Notes: a model not told the origin generated them from the sequence alone. Positions 1 to 14,194 are shown, counted from the stretch's first letter. The stretch: DNA of 64,000 nucleotides from Lamellibrachia satsuma (GCA_033239005.1 BSQZ01000061.1:2873501-2937500); one strand, 5' to 3'. Translations and numbers: made by a program.

Positions 1-2655
1 TAGATGATACATTTCCTTTACCAGTGAACATGTCTTTCAAATATTCTGGAATGGTTCCATTTTTGTATCTGTAGAAAACTGTCATGCATGACAGCTTAAA
101 GAGGTCGTCTGCTTTTAACAGTTCTAGTTCTTTGAATAAAGGTGTACTATGTGAATTATATTTACTGTTTGATATAGATCTTATTGCTTGTTTTTGTACA
201 TTGTTTATTAGTTTGCTTATTTGTCCGCCCCATGCTAATATACCATAGCGTAGGTGTGACATAAATAGCGAAGAATATATTATCTTTACGATGTGTGTTG
301 GTATGTAGTGTTTTAATGTAGAGAGAATTCCTCATATCCTTGATAGTTTGTTGGCAATGAAGTTTTGATGAAGAGACCATATTAAGTTGGAGTCTATTAT
401 GACTCCAAGAAATTTAAATTGTGTCACCCGTTCAACTGGTATATTATTGATTTTAATGTTAGGTACTTTGTGGTTCTTTAATTTTCTCTGTTTATAGTGA
501 AAAATCATCATTTTTGTTTTTGCAGCATTCAGGGACAGTTTATTTACTGCTAACCCGTCTGTTATTCTAATCAATTCTGTATTGATGTTGTTGGATGTAG
601 CCAATTCATTCGTTTGATCATTTGTAAATGTATTTAGTGTGCTCAGCAGGGTGGTATCATCTGCATACATGATTGGACAGAAATTGGTGCTTGCTGTTGC
701 TTGATCATTGATGTATATTAGGAATAATAATGGCCCTAGAATTGAATCTTGGGGGACTCCAGTAGTAATCGTTTTCAAGGGTGATTTTATGTTGCTGAAT
801 TCCACGTATTGCTGTCTGTGCAGTAGATAGCTTTTAAACCATTCTAATTCAGTATTTTGTATGCCATAATGTTTGAGTTTGTTGATAAGGATTTTATGAT
901 CAGTTGTGTCAAAAGCCTTTGACAGATCTAGAAATATTGCCAGTGGTAAACCTTTTTTGTCAAGATTTAAGTATATTCTGTCAACTAATTCAGATATTGC
1001 CAATTCAGTAGAATATTCAGCTGATTTGGGTGGAGGAGCTTATTAAGAGTGAGATAGTGGAATAGTTGAGTATAAACTATTTTTTCAAAGACTGTAGATA
1101 TGCACGGCAGAAGAGATATTGGTCTGTAGTTGTTGAAATTATGATTATCATCTTTTTTGTGGACAGGAATAACTTTAGCAATTTTTTATTTTTGAGGGAA
1201 TTTTCCACTAAGTAGATATTGATTAATTATACTGGTAAGGGTAATAAGGCAATGATATTAACAGAAGCTTTCAGCAATATTGAAGAAATGTTGTCAATTC
1301 CCATACTTCTTTTTGACTTCTAAGTGATTTATTATATTTTTTGTGTCATTTTCACTGACAGGTGTAAATTGGAAGTTAGTATCATTTGTTCTTTTTTTAG
1401 ATATGATTTGAAGCTTGGTTTCCCATTAGTGTTTAATTTGTTTGTAAGGTGTGGTCCAATATTTATGAAGAAGTTATTGAATTGTGTTGCTATTTCTTTT
1501 TTATCTGTTATCTTGGTTTCATTTACATTGAAATATGTCGGAAACTGTTTTTGTATTTTGGATTTGTTGATAACATCGGCTATGTTTTCCCATGTTTTCC
1601 TGATGTCATTTCTGTATTTACTAAATTGCAGGTTATAATAAGTAGCCTTTGCTTCTCGTTTTAATTTCCTTACTTCTTTTGCTTTATTTTCCAACTCAGT
1701 TAATTTTAGTTTGTTTATATTTGAGTTAGGACTTGTCATGTGTACTTCTAAGTATAGTTTGTCTCGTTTTTTTATTTTAGCTAGGAGTTCATAAGTCATC
1801 CATTTCGACTTCTTGTGTTTGTATTTATTTAACTTTACATCTTTCAATAGGAAGTGATTGTTCATTACCTCCTCTAGTTTGGTAGAGAATTTGTTATCGT
1901 ACGATATGAGTGTATCTGCTGTTGGATTGTGATCAAAGACTTGATGCCAGTTTATATCTTCTAATTTGTTGGTAAAGCTATCAATGTTTCTTCCTGTGAA
2001 TGATCTCATGCTAATTTTATCAGTTACAGTATATGTTTTATTGTTATTGAAATTAAGTGCCGCAAATATTGCCATATGATCAGAGATTTTTGCAGCCAAT
2101 ATGCCACTATCTGCTATGGTAAGAGGGTTTGATGATTTACAGTATATTTGGTCAATCAGTGTTGCATTTCGGGTTGACATTCTTGTGGGTAACAGGCAAC
2201 AGGTCTAATTTGGTTAAAGTATCATAGAATTCTTGAAATTTTCCATTTGAGTTAAGTTTCAATAGATCTATGTTGAAATCACCTGTTAGTGATACATGTT
2301 TGGCATCCTTGTTAATGTCTAAGAGTACAGGATTGAATTCTTGCATAAATAAGTCAATTGAGGCATGGTTGTTGTTGTTTCTTGGGGTCTGTAGATATTA
2401 CAAATTGTTATCTTTTTATTTGAGTCATCAACAATATCCAGGCATAAAGCTTCCCAGGTTGAGTATGTATTATATGCTTTGGAGTTTGATATTGTGATAT
2501 TATTTGATACATATGTGACTAGCCCGCCTTTCTTAGAGCATCTATCAGTGGATGTCTGTGTTGTCATGGTATAATTTTTTAGATTAAGATGTTGTGTATC
2601 TGTGTTTTTCCGAATTCTTGCTTCCTGTATACAAATTACATGTATCTGCACGTCT
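1..2655 (-). mobile_element. Degraded non-LTR retrotransposon (endonuclease-reverse transcriptase), runs off the left edge
   Basis: The minus strand carries an apurinic-type endonuclease followed by a reverse transcriptase, broken into several frames. Endonuclease pieces lie at 2651-2319 (VICIQEARIR), 2346-2152 (GDFNIDLLKLN) and 2180-2090 (LIDQIY, SDH). A linker follows to 1332, then the RT core: VIPVHKKDD and NNYRPISLLP near 1180-1110, LDLSKAFDTTDHKIL near 945, VPQDSILGP near 755 and MYADDTTLL near 665. Frame breaks occur near 2340, 2160, 1330, 1010 and 340. The usual PQGS is PQDS. The post-RT domain continues to position 1. The motif set suits the CR1/Jockey group; the clade is inferred. 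The copy is inactive. Confidence 0.85.
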
Positions 2656-3055
2656 GATTCAGCAAGAGTACTACAGCTGTAATTAAAATATTCAGTTCAT
2701 CAATTTTAGAGCTCAGTGAATCTATATTTTTGCTTAAAATGGTTAACTGATATTAAAACATGATTACATGTTAATAAAAACTTATATTGTTACACATGGT
2801 AATTTTATCCACCAGTCAGTTAAATCCCACCCATTTTCCGTACAGGAAAGGGGCTCAGATTGTTCAATGTTCTGCTGCACAAAATAGCACCCATCCCAGC
2901 CCAATCACTGCGGATGAGGGTAGCTCATTCATTATCTGTGAAGATAGACATTAGATGGACATGTGTAACTGATAATTAGTCTGATTCTTCATCGTCCATT
3001 GTAGTAAATGGGTTCCAGCAGATATCATCGCTGCGTGAGAATGTACCTGTGCACT

Positions 3056-6000
3056 TTAGCTGGATCTGCAGGTGCATCTTCCAGTTGCACAGTTTTTGCA
3101 TTTGCTACACACAATATCTGAGAATTCCTGTGGTAAGGGGTCCTCTACCATCAGCTGTGGGTGAAGTTGTCCACTGGTGGGATCCTTGTACCAGCCATTA
3201 TTGATGGGTGAAGCGTGGTCAGGGGACGTGCTATCTGCCAAATACCAAAAACGGCTGTAGTAGTGAGCACGTTGGATGTGTTTAGAAAGACAACTCTGGG
3301 TAGGTGGAAGGTTTTCTCGATCTTTGGTATCTCTCTGAAATAGTCTGTAACGCACTTCATTGATGGCTGCATCGTTAGTGCAGATGAATTCCTCTGCTTG
3401 TTTCTCTGTAGCTTCAAAAAGAGCTCCGCATCCAAGATGATCCAACAGAACTGCATGCTTCTGAAATGTTTTCCATGTTGACTTTTTGTCGTGTCCACTC
3501 ATCTGACAGTGTCACATCCTGTTAATGTATGATACGCTGGGATGTTCCTACGGAGAGTTGGAGGTAACTGTATGTTATGAACAGCAATGAAGCGTCGCTG
3601 TTTTTCTGTTCCTGTTCTCATCCATAATTTTCGACTCAGTTGTTCTGCAAAATGAATCACAAGTACCAACACATCAGTGTCTCTACTCGCGATGATAATA
3701 CGTTCAAGCCCTGCTTCGCAAGCTGTAGTACTAAAAGTAGCATGTAGTATAATGCCTGTATCAGCCTCTTCATGGGTCGATTCATGTGCGGGCTCATTGT
3801 TATTTAGCCCACAGATGTTACTTGCTGCTTATCTGTTACCTTGAGTTGATTAAAGCCTGTCCAAGCAGCTACTGACTGGTCGGGGTGGGGTAGTGTCTTG
3901 TGAGTAGCCAACACACGTCTTTGATGTTTGCTGTCATGGTCAAGATTGGATCTGGTTCATAGCTTTCCAGGTCAACATCAACAGTAAATCTAGGTATTGG
4001 CCGAACAATGGCTTCGGGTGCCTGATTCAACTGCTGTAACTTCTCCCGTATTTTGAGGGAGCTTCCTTTTCCAAGAGGTAATTGTTGTTCACTATGACGT
4101 GTTGGCTCTCTTTGGAGTGCAACCATCTGGGTGGCATGGCATGTCCCTTTACCATCGAGAGTTTCCTCTATGGTATCGATGTTGTCTGCTACAAATTGGA
4201 GAAATTTGCCTTCAATAAGATTGAATTTGTCCAATGTTCTCTTTGCCAGAGTTGTGTCAATATGCTGTACCTGACAGTAAAGATTGCTACTTAAATTAAA
4301 AGCCCATGGTATCGGGGATAGCATAACTGACTGGATAGAACAATGGCTGACTGACAGAAGACAACGAGTTGTAGTAGATGGCGAAGTTTCAAATTGGAAA
4401 TCGGTTTTGAGTGGGGTACCTCAAGGATCAGTATTAGGACCTATATTATTCTTAATTTATATCAATGACTTGGACGACAGTATAACAAGTAACGTACTGA
4501 AATTTGCGGACGACACAAAACTGTTTAGAAATGTTAATACTGATGGTGATAAACAACATTTACAAAACGATCTAGACAGATTAGTGAAATGGTCTGAGAA
4601 ATGGCAGATGCTGTTCAATTTTGGGAAATGTAAATGCCTACATACAGGACATGGGAACTTGAATGTAAACTATAAAATGGGAGCTACTGTTCTTGGTACT
4701 ACTGTAAAAGAAAAGGACTTAGGAGTTACGATAAGCGCTGATATGAAAGTTTCAGAGCAGTGTGGTATTGCAGCTTCAAAGGGTAATCAAATTCTTGGAT
4801 TGATTAGAAGAAACATAACATACAAGGGAAAAAAGTTAATTATACCTCTTTATAAAGCAATAGTTAGACCTCATTTAGAATACTGTATACAAGCATGGAG
4901 ACCATATCGTAAGAAGGATATAGATACGCTTGAACGCATACAAAGGAGAGCAACTAAAATGATTCCAGAACTTAGAGACCTTAGTTATGAAGAAAGCCTG
5001 AAAGAATGTGGTTTAACAACTCTAGAGACAAGGAGGTTAAGAGGACATCAGATTGAAGTTTTTAAGATATTGAATGGGTATGAAAATATTGATAGAAATA
5101 TGTTTTTCTCACTCAAGAAGGATAGCAGAACTAGAGGACATGAGGTAAAATTAGTAAAGGATCAATGTAGATTGGACATCAGGAAGCACTCGTTCTCACA
5201 GAGGACAGTAAATGAATGGAACAAACTGTCTACAGATTGTGTAACTGCTAGCAGCGTGAATATGTTTAAAAACAAGGTTGACACATATATCAGGAGGGCG
5301 GGTTATAAGTAGGTGAACATTGTTGGACTCTCGATAAGCCAATGGCTTCCTTGTCCACTTGCCATCTGGGCCTTTGGCTTGGATGGCAAATCTTGTTAAA
5401 TCTTGTTAAACTGATGGAATGCCCAGCATTGTGAAAAAGGCTCACAAGGGTCCTTGATCGCGTTGCATGGTGGATACTCATTCCGAGGCCAACATGTTTG
5501 GGGGTAAGGGTTTTACCCTTTGAGATAGCATGCACAATGTCTTGGCCAAAACTATGAGATAGCCTTCTGGTGGTGTCATCAGCATCTACATATGTTTGTC
5601 CCGACTAACTTGTAAGCAACACATTTAGAAACAAATAGAGACTTTGTGGCACAAGCTTAGCTGCATCGCCTATATTCACTGGGGCACAATTGTCATACTG
5701 TAGGGAATTTTTTACATCTGCTCTTATTTTAAGGTCCTTGTGATGCAAGGCCAATATGTTTTGAACATCTTCGCCCATCAACTGGCTAGTTTTGTCTCCT
5801 TCACAGTTTGTACTACTACTTTCGCTGGAACTACCGGGAATAATAGTTCGTGAGGACCTAGCTGTGGTTCATGGGGACCTAGCTGTGGTACAAGCTTGAT
5901 TTACTGCTGGAGCAGCCTTTGTAACTTATCCTTAAATCATATCCTGTGCTGTTTGTAACTGTCAGCATCAACTTTGAACTATGACAACACCCCAACACAC

Positions 6001-6543
6001 CTTTCCCAAAGATCCAGTGAGCTGTATATATTTAATCTTCAGTTACTCCTACGTAAACTTCATGTGCAACTTTATGCATTTTCTCATAATCAGCTTTCTT
6101 CATGAACTGGACGTAACACTTGAGGTGGTACCTGGCATCACAAACTACGAGATCACTCACCCCGGCTAACCTACACCTCATAATACATGTTTCACTGCAT
6201 TGATGACTTTATCAGAAACATTCCTAGTTGCGACAACTCTGGTTTTTTTTTCGGAAGAAACCGTTTGACAAAAAATGCATAAGTCAGAATCTAATGTTTC
6301 CATGTTGCTTCGCAAGGTCTGATTCTTTATGCTTGTTGAAGTTTCTCATCAGCACAAGGTGATTTTTTTAGCCTCAAAGTTTTTCTTCGGTCTGCCCAGA
6401 TGCAATGAACTTGTGAATGTAACATAACAGTTTTTATGATACACCATTTCAGTCTCTCGTGTTACATTGCTGAGATTCACAGCTTCCAGTCTTTCAATAA
6501 TGTCCCATCTTTCATAATCTTGATATCGTTTACGTTCAACCAT
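3056..6543 (-). pseudogene. Broken copy of a widespread PIN-like repetitive protein family, split by a retroelement
   Basis: Pieces of one protein read in order on the minus strand. They are an N-terminal Cys/His part at 6543-6349 (MVYHKNCYVTFTS), SLYLFLNVLL near 5630, DIVHAISKGKTLTPKHVGLG at 5550-5480, HATRSRTLVSLFHNAGHSIS to about 5410, TLAKRTLDKFN and FVADNIDTIEETLDGKGTCHATQM at 4270-4120, SRDTDVLVLVIHFAEQL near 3700 and HTLTGCDTVR near 3520. A C-terminal Cys cluster follows at 3502-3056. Similar proteins occur in many copies in cnidarian, arthropod and mollusc genomes. The TDVLVL strand and GCDT motif suggest a PIN/FEN-like nuclease fold, which is inference. A stop follows GCDTVR, other frame breaks exist, and a plus-strand retroelement separates HNAGHSIS from the HIDTTLAKR segment. 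Confidence 0.7.
4308..5408 (+). mobile_element. CR1-like retrotransposon, 5'-truncated, RT C-terminal half and 3' end
   Basis: One open frame runs from about 4308 to 5312 and carries RT motifs SGVPQGSVLGPILFLIYIND, then KFADDTKLF (YxDD box as FADD) near 4503, and the post-RT region ending in NMFKNKVDTYIRRAGYK and a stop. The 3' UTR (5313-5390) is a family hallmark also seen near 19,740, 50,800 and 53,145. It ends in a short tandem tail, ATCTTGTTAA x2, typical of CR1/L2-type elements. The frame is uninterrupted, so this is one of the youngest copies here. It interrupts the PIN-like pseudogene read on the other strand. RT motifs upstream of motif B are missing, so it is 5'-truncated and dead. 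Confidence 0.85.
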
Positions 6544-6599
6544 GACTTGCTGTACTCTGTCCAGGCCATTGGTGCCAAGTTTTTGAGTGGGATCTTTAG

Positions 6600-9500
6600 A
6601 AGATTCCTTCTGGCAAAGGCTGTAGTTATGTTAGTAGCTTCATTCTAGTTCTATTCTACTCTCAAGTATACAGTGCATCACTGCAAATGGCCATACCAGT
6701 ATTAAGAGAATGATGTGTGTTACTTTGTATAATTTTATTCGATTCACCAAACGAAAGCATGATCAGGGGTACTCAGGGAAATCTCCCTCTTTGGACCTGA
6801 CCAGAGCAGGAAATTACTGTGCCGACACATCCGGTGAAAGATTTTGGTTTCGATTACTTATGCATCTAATCGTGGCAACTTTTGCATTCTGGAGTGGTAT
6901 TTACATATATAAAGGTTTTGGCTTTAAATTGTATAACAATGTTACAGCATTTATCATACAGCTTTGGCAATGACAAACCCTGATTTTCGTCCAATTGGGT
7001 TCTGTAGGTGCAATTTGTTTATTCATGTGTTTGGAAACACAGTACGTGTTCACATTTTATAAAAGGTTACATTAACTTATAATATAGTTATTGTATACCC
7101 TACATTATAGCTAAGTCTGAAAATAGCATCAACATACGCTAAGACCACATGTTTGATCGTACCGTTCATACATACCATCAGAGACGCAATTGAAATGCCA
7201 GGAGATAGGTCTCGAAAATGTTTGCCCATCTATTAATCTTTCAGGGTCAACAATCCACAACTACAGCTACCACATCCGATTCTATCTTATTTCGTTGGTT
7301 TCATTTCGTGGAGCATAGAACTTTTATATGACATATATGTGAATGTTGGAATTGCATTCGATATTTTGTACATACATTGGCGAAACGTAGGTGCTTACTT
7401 TTGAAACGGGCCCTGGTTACATCTACATATACACTCACAACATTGTTTGTGATACTGGGTACACCATACAATTGGTTATATTTCATAGGATTATGAAACT
7501 GACACTGTTGCAGCGAGGTTAGTTACATATAAAACAATAAATCAAACTATGATGCCAACTCTATATAAATCTGGCGAAAATGACAAATAAAGGGGGTAAC
7601 ATTATATTTGGGGTTGTCACTTTATTTTATTACGTTATTTACCGAACCAGTTGGCATTATTTTGTGATAAAATAATTAGCATGTACCTTGTATGTAAGAA
7701 GTTATAGAAACTATGGAAACCTTTGGTCCAGAAACCAAAATAAAATATTGATATATTTTGGTACATTTAGTTTTTTTTGTAAAATTTTGCTAAAATATTG
7801 ATATAATTATTTATTTCTGACATAGTCCTTATTCCAGATATTTTGAACCACATTTAATCATGTAGCTCTATAATTGGCAGAGTTACAGCCGATTATGTAT
7901 ACATTGCAAAATCAAGACAAAATCTTAACACCATCTTCGCTAAATAGCTCACTACACAGTAAAAAATCACAATAGAAGGTGTCATCTGGACTGGTTGTGA
8001 CCGGTAAACTGGTTACAGATAAATCGTGGCATGGATGACAGCTTGTAACATTTAGGTACCCCTAATGTGATTTCTAGAGCAGATTTAGTGTTTGTGTTAC
8101 ATACCATGTGGCAGCACCTTACAGTGCCACCCTGGATGCACTTGATAAGACAGTTTTATTACTATTAGTTATTTGTAATTATGTTAATGGAAGTTACCTT
8201 TACAACCTGGTATATTTTATGAAAGAGAACATGTAATCACATGGATGACACCAATGATGCAGTAGACTTACAGTATGACATATAAGTGGACTTATCAGAG
8301 GTGTGCACAACTGAAAATTAGCACAATTTGAAAATCCATTGGCATAATAATGCTTGACCTTGCTCGCATAAAACATGTTGCTAGAATAATTTGCATAATT
8401 CAGGTCTGAATTTGCACTTTTTGCCGAGATGCAAACGTTTGCAAAGCCCAGCTTTATATAAAATGTATCAACATTTTGTTTGCTGTTGGTGGTAATTTAA
8501 TTTTCATCTACTAAGTGGACTGCCAACCCAGAAGCCATACAGTTCACTGACGGAGCAATTAACTGCCTAGTGCTTAATTACAAGTGTCCAGGTTGAATGA
8601 CAAGTCATTACCTTGTAGTTGTTTTGTTTGACCATTGGTCAAGGAGTCAGAGACTGTGTGAGTGATTAGACCAGTGATCAGTTTGTTCTATGGTTTCTGC
8701 CAGAAACATTGAAATGGGTATAATTGATTAGCATAGTTGCAGTTGTGAGGTCAGTGAATTTTATGTTAGATTATTTTGATTACAAATCCATTGCAAGTAT
8801 CTCATTAAAGGTTAAATAGTTTGGAAAACATGACATTTGTTAAAACTCATCATTATTGTCATTTGTCACTCCTGAAATACTTAAATAATTGAATTCTTCA
8901 ACAGAGGGCAATTAGAATTATTGTGTGTTAGACCCATTAGTTGGAGTTATTAAAGATTCATAAGTGTGCATGATATATTGTAATGGTAATTGAAGTACAA
9001 GCTGTGTATTAATAACTAACCAGAGACTTGCCTGTCTCTATGGATTTGTTGAATAGCAACATACCCAACGGACTCATCTGTGGCTGTACTCTAGCAATTC
9101 TAGCAATATCCGAATTAACAATAAATGATGGGTGTCGCCTGTGTAGAACAATGCAGAACATTTATAGTTGTCTTGTGTTTTACTTGTAAATAACTTAGTG
9201 TTAGTGATCATTTTATATTAACATTGTTTTGTCTGTTTTAATATTGCACCTGTGCCTTGTTATATATTAATTTTATTACTATAATTATGGGCCTAATTTA
9301 TCTCTATGCTACTGTCAAAATACAACAACATTGGCAGTGCTGAAGGTCGTCTTGAAGGTCGTGAGTTAGTAAACCCACGATGGAGATGGATGTGTGTACT
9401 AGTACTGAGACAGTAATGTGTAGCAAATGTGTACTGTGGCCTAGTATAATACATGTACTGAACAAGCAACACATTTCAATAAATTTTGATTAAAGTGTAC

Positions 9501-11370
9501 TCATATTATGTATTCATGATTAATTTCAGTTGGTGATGGAAAATGTATCATTTTAACGTAATTAATATTTCATCTTATACTGTGTTGTACAGATAAATTG
9601 TTGTAACACATAATAAAACATTGTTTTACTAATTAATGAAATAACAGCGCCTATGTTATACATTTCTGTAAGCCAGTTATAAAGTAGAACCACAGGGTGT
9701 GATTTGATCTGAGTTGATCTGATCTGAGATGTAGAAGCATTCTGTCTGAGACCAGAGTGGAGATTCTTGGTACTATTTATCATGTCTTCTAGGCAAGATA
9801 TATTCAGTGTCGGGTTTGGAAGGATTTGTTTGTGTAATGTAACCCCCCCAGACATGCCAGGAATTGTCAGAGGAGAATGTCGATGTGGTCCATCATGTGA
9901 GGTTATTCCTTACCTGTCAGATCAGGGCTGTTTGGGCTGTATCCGAGCTGGTGCCTCAGGCTTAGGGACTTGACATTTATCCCACACAGATGTGTAGGGG
10001 GGGGATGCTGGCAACAGCAATGGAAAGTAAAATGTTTCCGAGTGCAAATTTATTGATAAGTTCTAAGAGTAAAAAATCACAACTTTCATTTTAGTGCCTG
10101 GAAAGATTGCTATGGGTGATAAAAGGGAAACAGAAGTCATGGATTTGGGCCTATGCACCTATAAGTTACTAAAACATAACCATGTGCATTTATTTCCAAT
10201 TAAGAATATCACTCCAGCGGTTTACTAAGAAAACCTTGTTGAATGCACATCTTAATATCGTGGGCCGCGCCGTGCTATTAGATAACCCTACATTACGAGT
10301 GTCAAAGTCTCATAAAATTTGCTCGCCAAAATGAAAATATATTTGTATACAACTATTCCTATATTTGTCAATATGAGGTGGCTATGCTGTTTGCATCCAA
10401 ACTCAACTTAAACATAACATATTTTGGTTATATTGACCTGTGGATTATTTGGTAAAATTTTGGTTGAATTAAAACATAAAAATTAGTGCAACATGCCTTG
10501 GTTGATATGAGATGGAATGCCCCAATTTGGATTGTATGAAAACAGTACACGTTGCTGTTTATTTTGTCATCGACCTGCAGTAAAAAATTTTGTAAAATCC
10601 TACTTCCTACCTTTTTATATAAATTCTTCCCTGCCTGTTTACTTGGATATAAGTTCTTTCCTGCCAACATTCCTGGCATCTACCCAGAAAAGTAATTCCC
10701 TAAAGTACTCAGTGGGCTGTCCTCCAGGATTCTGTTCACCATACGTTCCCAAGTTATCCCTGAGATGGGTAATGGGATTTCCTGGGCAAGTTTCCAGTAG
10801 TGCAACTATGCAAGTGTCTTGGTGAGTTGAGACAGCCTGCTGGGCAGATAATCCCATTCACTGACACAGAAGTGTCTCGGCAAGAATATTGTGTTTTCTG
10901 TAATGGAAGTCACTTGCGTGTGCAACCAGTGTGTAGCTGTCTGTTGTCGGAGTTTATTTTCACAACTAATGCAGTTGAAACTACAAGGGTCTATTGCATT
11001 GAGAAGATATCGGTTTCAAATGTAGTTCCAAACTTCGATACCTGGATGTGGGAATGTATGTGTACTGTGCTACTCTGTAGACACATGTATGCACAGGCAC
11101 TCATGCATGATTAAAAATGTATCCTAATCCATTGACACCTAATAAAAGTGATGCCAACATGACTATTGTCTAGACGGGTAAATTATTAAGACAGTATTTA
11201 CAGTGTTATGTTGCATTGTACAGTGTATAATATTATCATTTATATTGAATTAAATGACTTCCTTAATTGGTTTTCCTCAAGTAGCTACCTAGTGGGCAAA
11301 AAGTGGTTAACAATTTTTTTTTACCATTTTTGCTCGGATATATAAAATAAATTAATGCCACAATAAACAT
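6600..11370. other. No gene seen
   Basis: AT-rich sequence with only short unconnected ORFs (the largest are 87-104 codons near 6710, 9562 and 10,800). None has a recognisable domain or a convincing pair of splice sites. No RNA gene is recognised. A small unrecognised exon cannot be excluded. Confidence 0.4.
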
Positions 11371-11374
11371 AAAT

Positions 11375-12264
11375 GTCTCTCATTTGATCCAACAACAACA
11401 TTGAGGATTACTTGGATCTTTCTCTCCCATTTGATCCAACAACAACATTGAGGATTACTTTCTGTCCCATTTGATCCAACAACAACATTAAGGATTACTT
11501 GGATCTTTCTCTCCCATTTGATCCAACAACAACATTGAGGATTACTTGGATCTTTCTCTCCCATTTGATCCAACAACAACATTGAGGATTACTTGGATCT
11601 TTCTCTCCCATTTGATCCAACAACAACATTGAGGATTACTTGGATCTTTCTCTCCCATTTGATCCAACTACAACATTGAGGATTACTTTCTGTCCCATTT
11701 GATCCAACAACAACATTAAGGATTACTTAGATCTTTCTCTCCCATTTGATCAAACAACAACATTGAGGATTACTTGGATCTTTCTCTCCCATTTGATCCA
11801 ACAACAACATTGAGGATTACTTGGATCTTTCTCTCCCATTTGATCCAACAACAACATTGAGGATTACTTGGATCTTTCTCTCCCATTTGATCCAACAACA
11901 ACATTGAGGATTACTTGGATCTTTCTCTCCCATTTGATCCAACAACAACATTGAGGATTACTTGGATCTTTCTCTCTCATTTGATCCAACAACAACATGG
12001 AGGATTACTTGGATCTTTCTCTCTCATTTGATCCAACAAGAACATTGAGGATTACTTGGATCTTTTTTCTCATTTGATCCAACAACAACATTGAAGATTA
12101 TTTGGATCTTTCTCTCTCATTTGATCCAACAACAACATTGAGGATTATTTGGATCTTTCTCTCTCATTTGATCCAACAACAACATTGAGGATTACTTGGA
12201 TCTTTCTCTCTCATTTGATCCAACAACAACATGGAGGATTACTTGGATCTTTCTCTCCCATTTG
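11375..12264. repeat. 47-bp minisatellite, about 19 copies
   Basis: Tandem copies of a unit containing CCCATTTGATCCAACAACAA and GAGGATTACTTGGATCTT. Most units are 47 bp; a shorter variant (ACTTTCTGTCCC in place of ACTTGGATCTTTCTCTCCC) occurs near 11,460 and 11,690. Its recurrence suggests a higher-order duplication of several units. Units toward the right end are more diverged (CTCTCATTTG, AACATGGAGG). ORFs inside it are repeat artefacts. Confidence 0.95.
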
Positions 12265-12657
12265 AAATGAGAATGCAAGCGTAAGCACGCATGCACGAAT
12301 GCACGCACACTCCCAATAAACATCTCATACGAATGGTTGAAAATAGGGAATCATTTAATCACTGACATCATTCATATTTTCTGACAATTGTTGTTGACAT
12401 TTAGCCTTGGAGACTGTGGATCCATGGAAATCAAAAGACTTCCACTTTGATTAATTTGACCACTGATTTGGTGATGTCTCTACACCCTGCAGTTCTCCCA
12501 TAGTCTTCCGTGGGAGCAGATGGCATCTAAAGGGGCATCTCTACTCCCTGTTGTGCAATAATCAACACCCACCACTACAGTTTACAGCAGGGAGAGATTA
12601 ATGAGGAACCCAGCATACTCTAGAGCATATTTTAATTGGCATCAAACTCATCTGTTA

Positions 12658-13122
12658 TGTTTCTCCCATGGCTTCACATGGTAAGCTGCCGCCATTGTTT
12701 CTCCCATGGCTTCACATGGTAAACTGCTGCCATTGTTTCTCCCTTGGCTTCACATGGTGAGCTGCTGCCATTGTTTCTCCCATGGTTTCACATGGTGAGC
12801 TGCTGCCATTGTTTCTCCCATGGCTTCACATGGTGAGCTGCTGCCATTGTTTCTCCCATGGCTTCACATGGTGAGCTGCTGCCGTTGTTTCTCCCATGGC
12901 TTCACATGGTGAACTGCTGCCATTGTTTCTCCCATGGCTTCACATGGTAAGCTGCTGCCATTGTTTCTCCCATGGCTTCACATGGTGAGCTGCTGCCATT
13001 GTTTCTCCCATGGCTTCACATGGTAAGCTGCTGCCATTGTTTCTCCCATGGTTTCACATGGTAAGCTGCTGCCATTGTTTCTCCCATGGCTTCACATGGT
13101 AAGCTGCTGCCATTGTTTCTCC
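12658..13122. repeat. 38-bp minisatellite, about 12 copies
   Basis: Tandem copies of a 38-bp unit, TTGTTTCTCCCATGGCTTCA followed by CATGGTGAGCTGCTGCCA. Variation is mostly GGTGAGC versus GGTAAGC. Each unit holds the near-palindrome CCATGGCTTCACATGG. The array begins about 390 bp after the 47-bp array. Confidence 0.95.
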
Positions 13123-14194
13123 AAGAGTTCTGTATTCAACAGTCACCATTATTTTGTATTCTCCAAACGGGTGACGACAAAATATATTAATAAAAAAAAT
13201 TATATTTTTACGAAATGCATTTTTGTCCATTTATATTTTGCGAGAACAGCAATATCAATGCATTGTTTGTAAAGAAAAAGATCTTATAAGAGAGATGAAT
13301 ATTAAAGGCATAATTAGGGTGCAAACAATTTATAACCATTATGGTATAATGAACAGTTTATTCTAGTGTTGTTATGCATTGCATGTGTGTTAATATCATG
13401 ATATAACAGCTGAAAATTAGAATAAAAAAGTGTCAAAATATGTAATAACAAATTATTAAATAGCTGATAAAATGCATTGAAATGGCTTATTTAATCAGTT
13501 AGACAAAACTGTTATTGCAATGATGCTGATTAGTCAACAGAAAAGTTTGCATGTTAGGAAACACAGATAGTATGTACAAAGGTCATTTGCAATAGCAAAA
13601 TCATGCGGTATGTGGTAAAACCGTGGGGTGATTGAGAGGGGGAGCGGTGTGTAGGTGGGTTTATTGGGTTTCCAAAGCCTACCTCATGGAACCTGTTCCA
13701 CAACAGAACTTTGATAACTTCAAGACACAAGAAACAACAATCTTATTTTAGAACTTTATGCATCTCCAAGACATGACCTTCACTTGGCCTGTACCATGTA
13801 TATATTTTTTCGATAGTAAAATTCCAAAGCAGCCAAGAGCACCCATTAACAGCAATTGAAAAAGAGTTATCAGCCGCCAGTTCAGTGTTTGATTTGTTAT
13901 GCTACAGTGTGGTTTTCTACACCACATCTGGATATGCTATTACCACAGTCTGCAGGATGAGGTTTGTCCTGGCAGCAGTAAACACAGTCCTGCTCTATGT
14001 TCATCTGTCGGCCTGTATTACTTTAGTAATGCTTTTCACAGAGGCACAAATTGTTTGAGCTTTGCAGACTAACAAACTTGTTTAATACTTCATTTTGCTT
14101 AATTATAGAATTGTAATAATTTGTCTACACCTGAAATGTACATAACACTAACATTATTCTCCCTTCTACATAGGAAACAGCGTACATGTCTACA
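13123..14194. other. No gene seen
   Basis: AT-rich sequence between the 38-bp minisatellite and the nested transposon. No ORF, splice-site pair or structured RNA that I can support. Confidence 0.4.

Noticed and set aside
11352..13122. CRISPR-like appearance of regularly repeated units
   Set aside because: Units are directly adjacent with no unique spacers, and the genome is eukaryotic; these are minisatellites.
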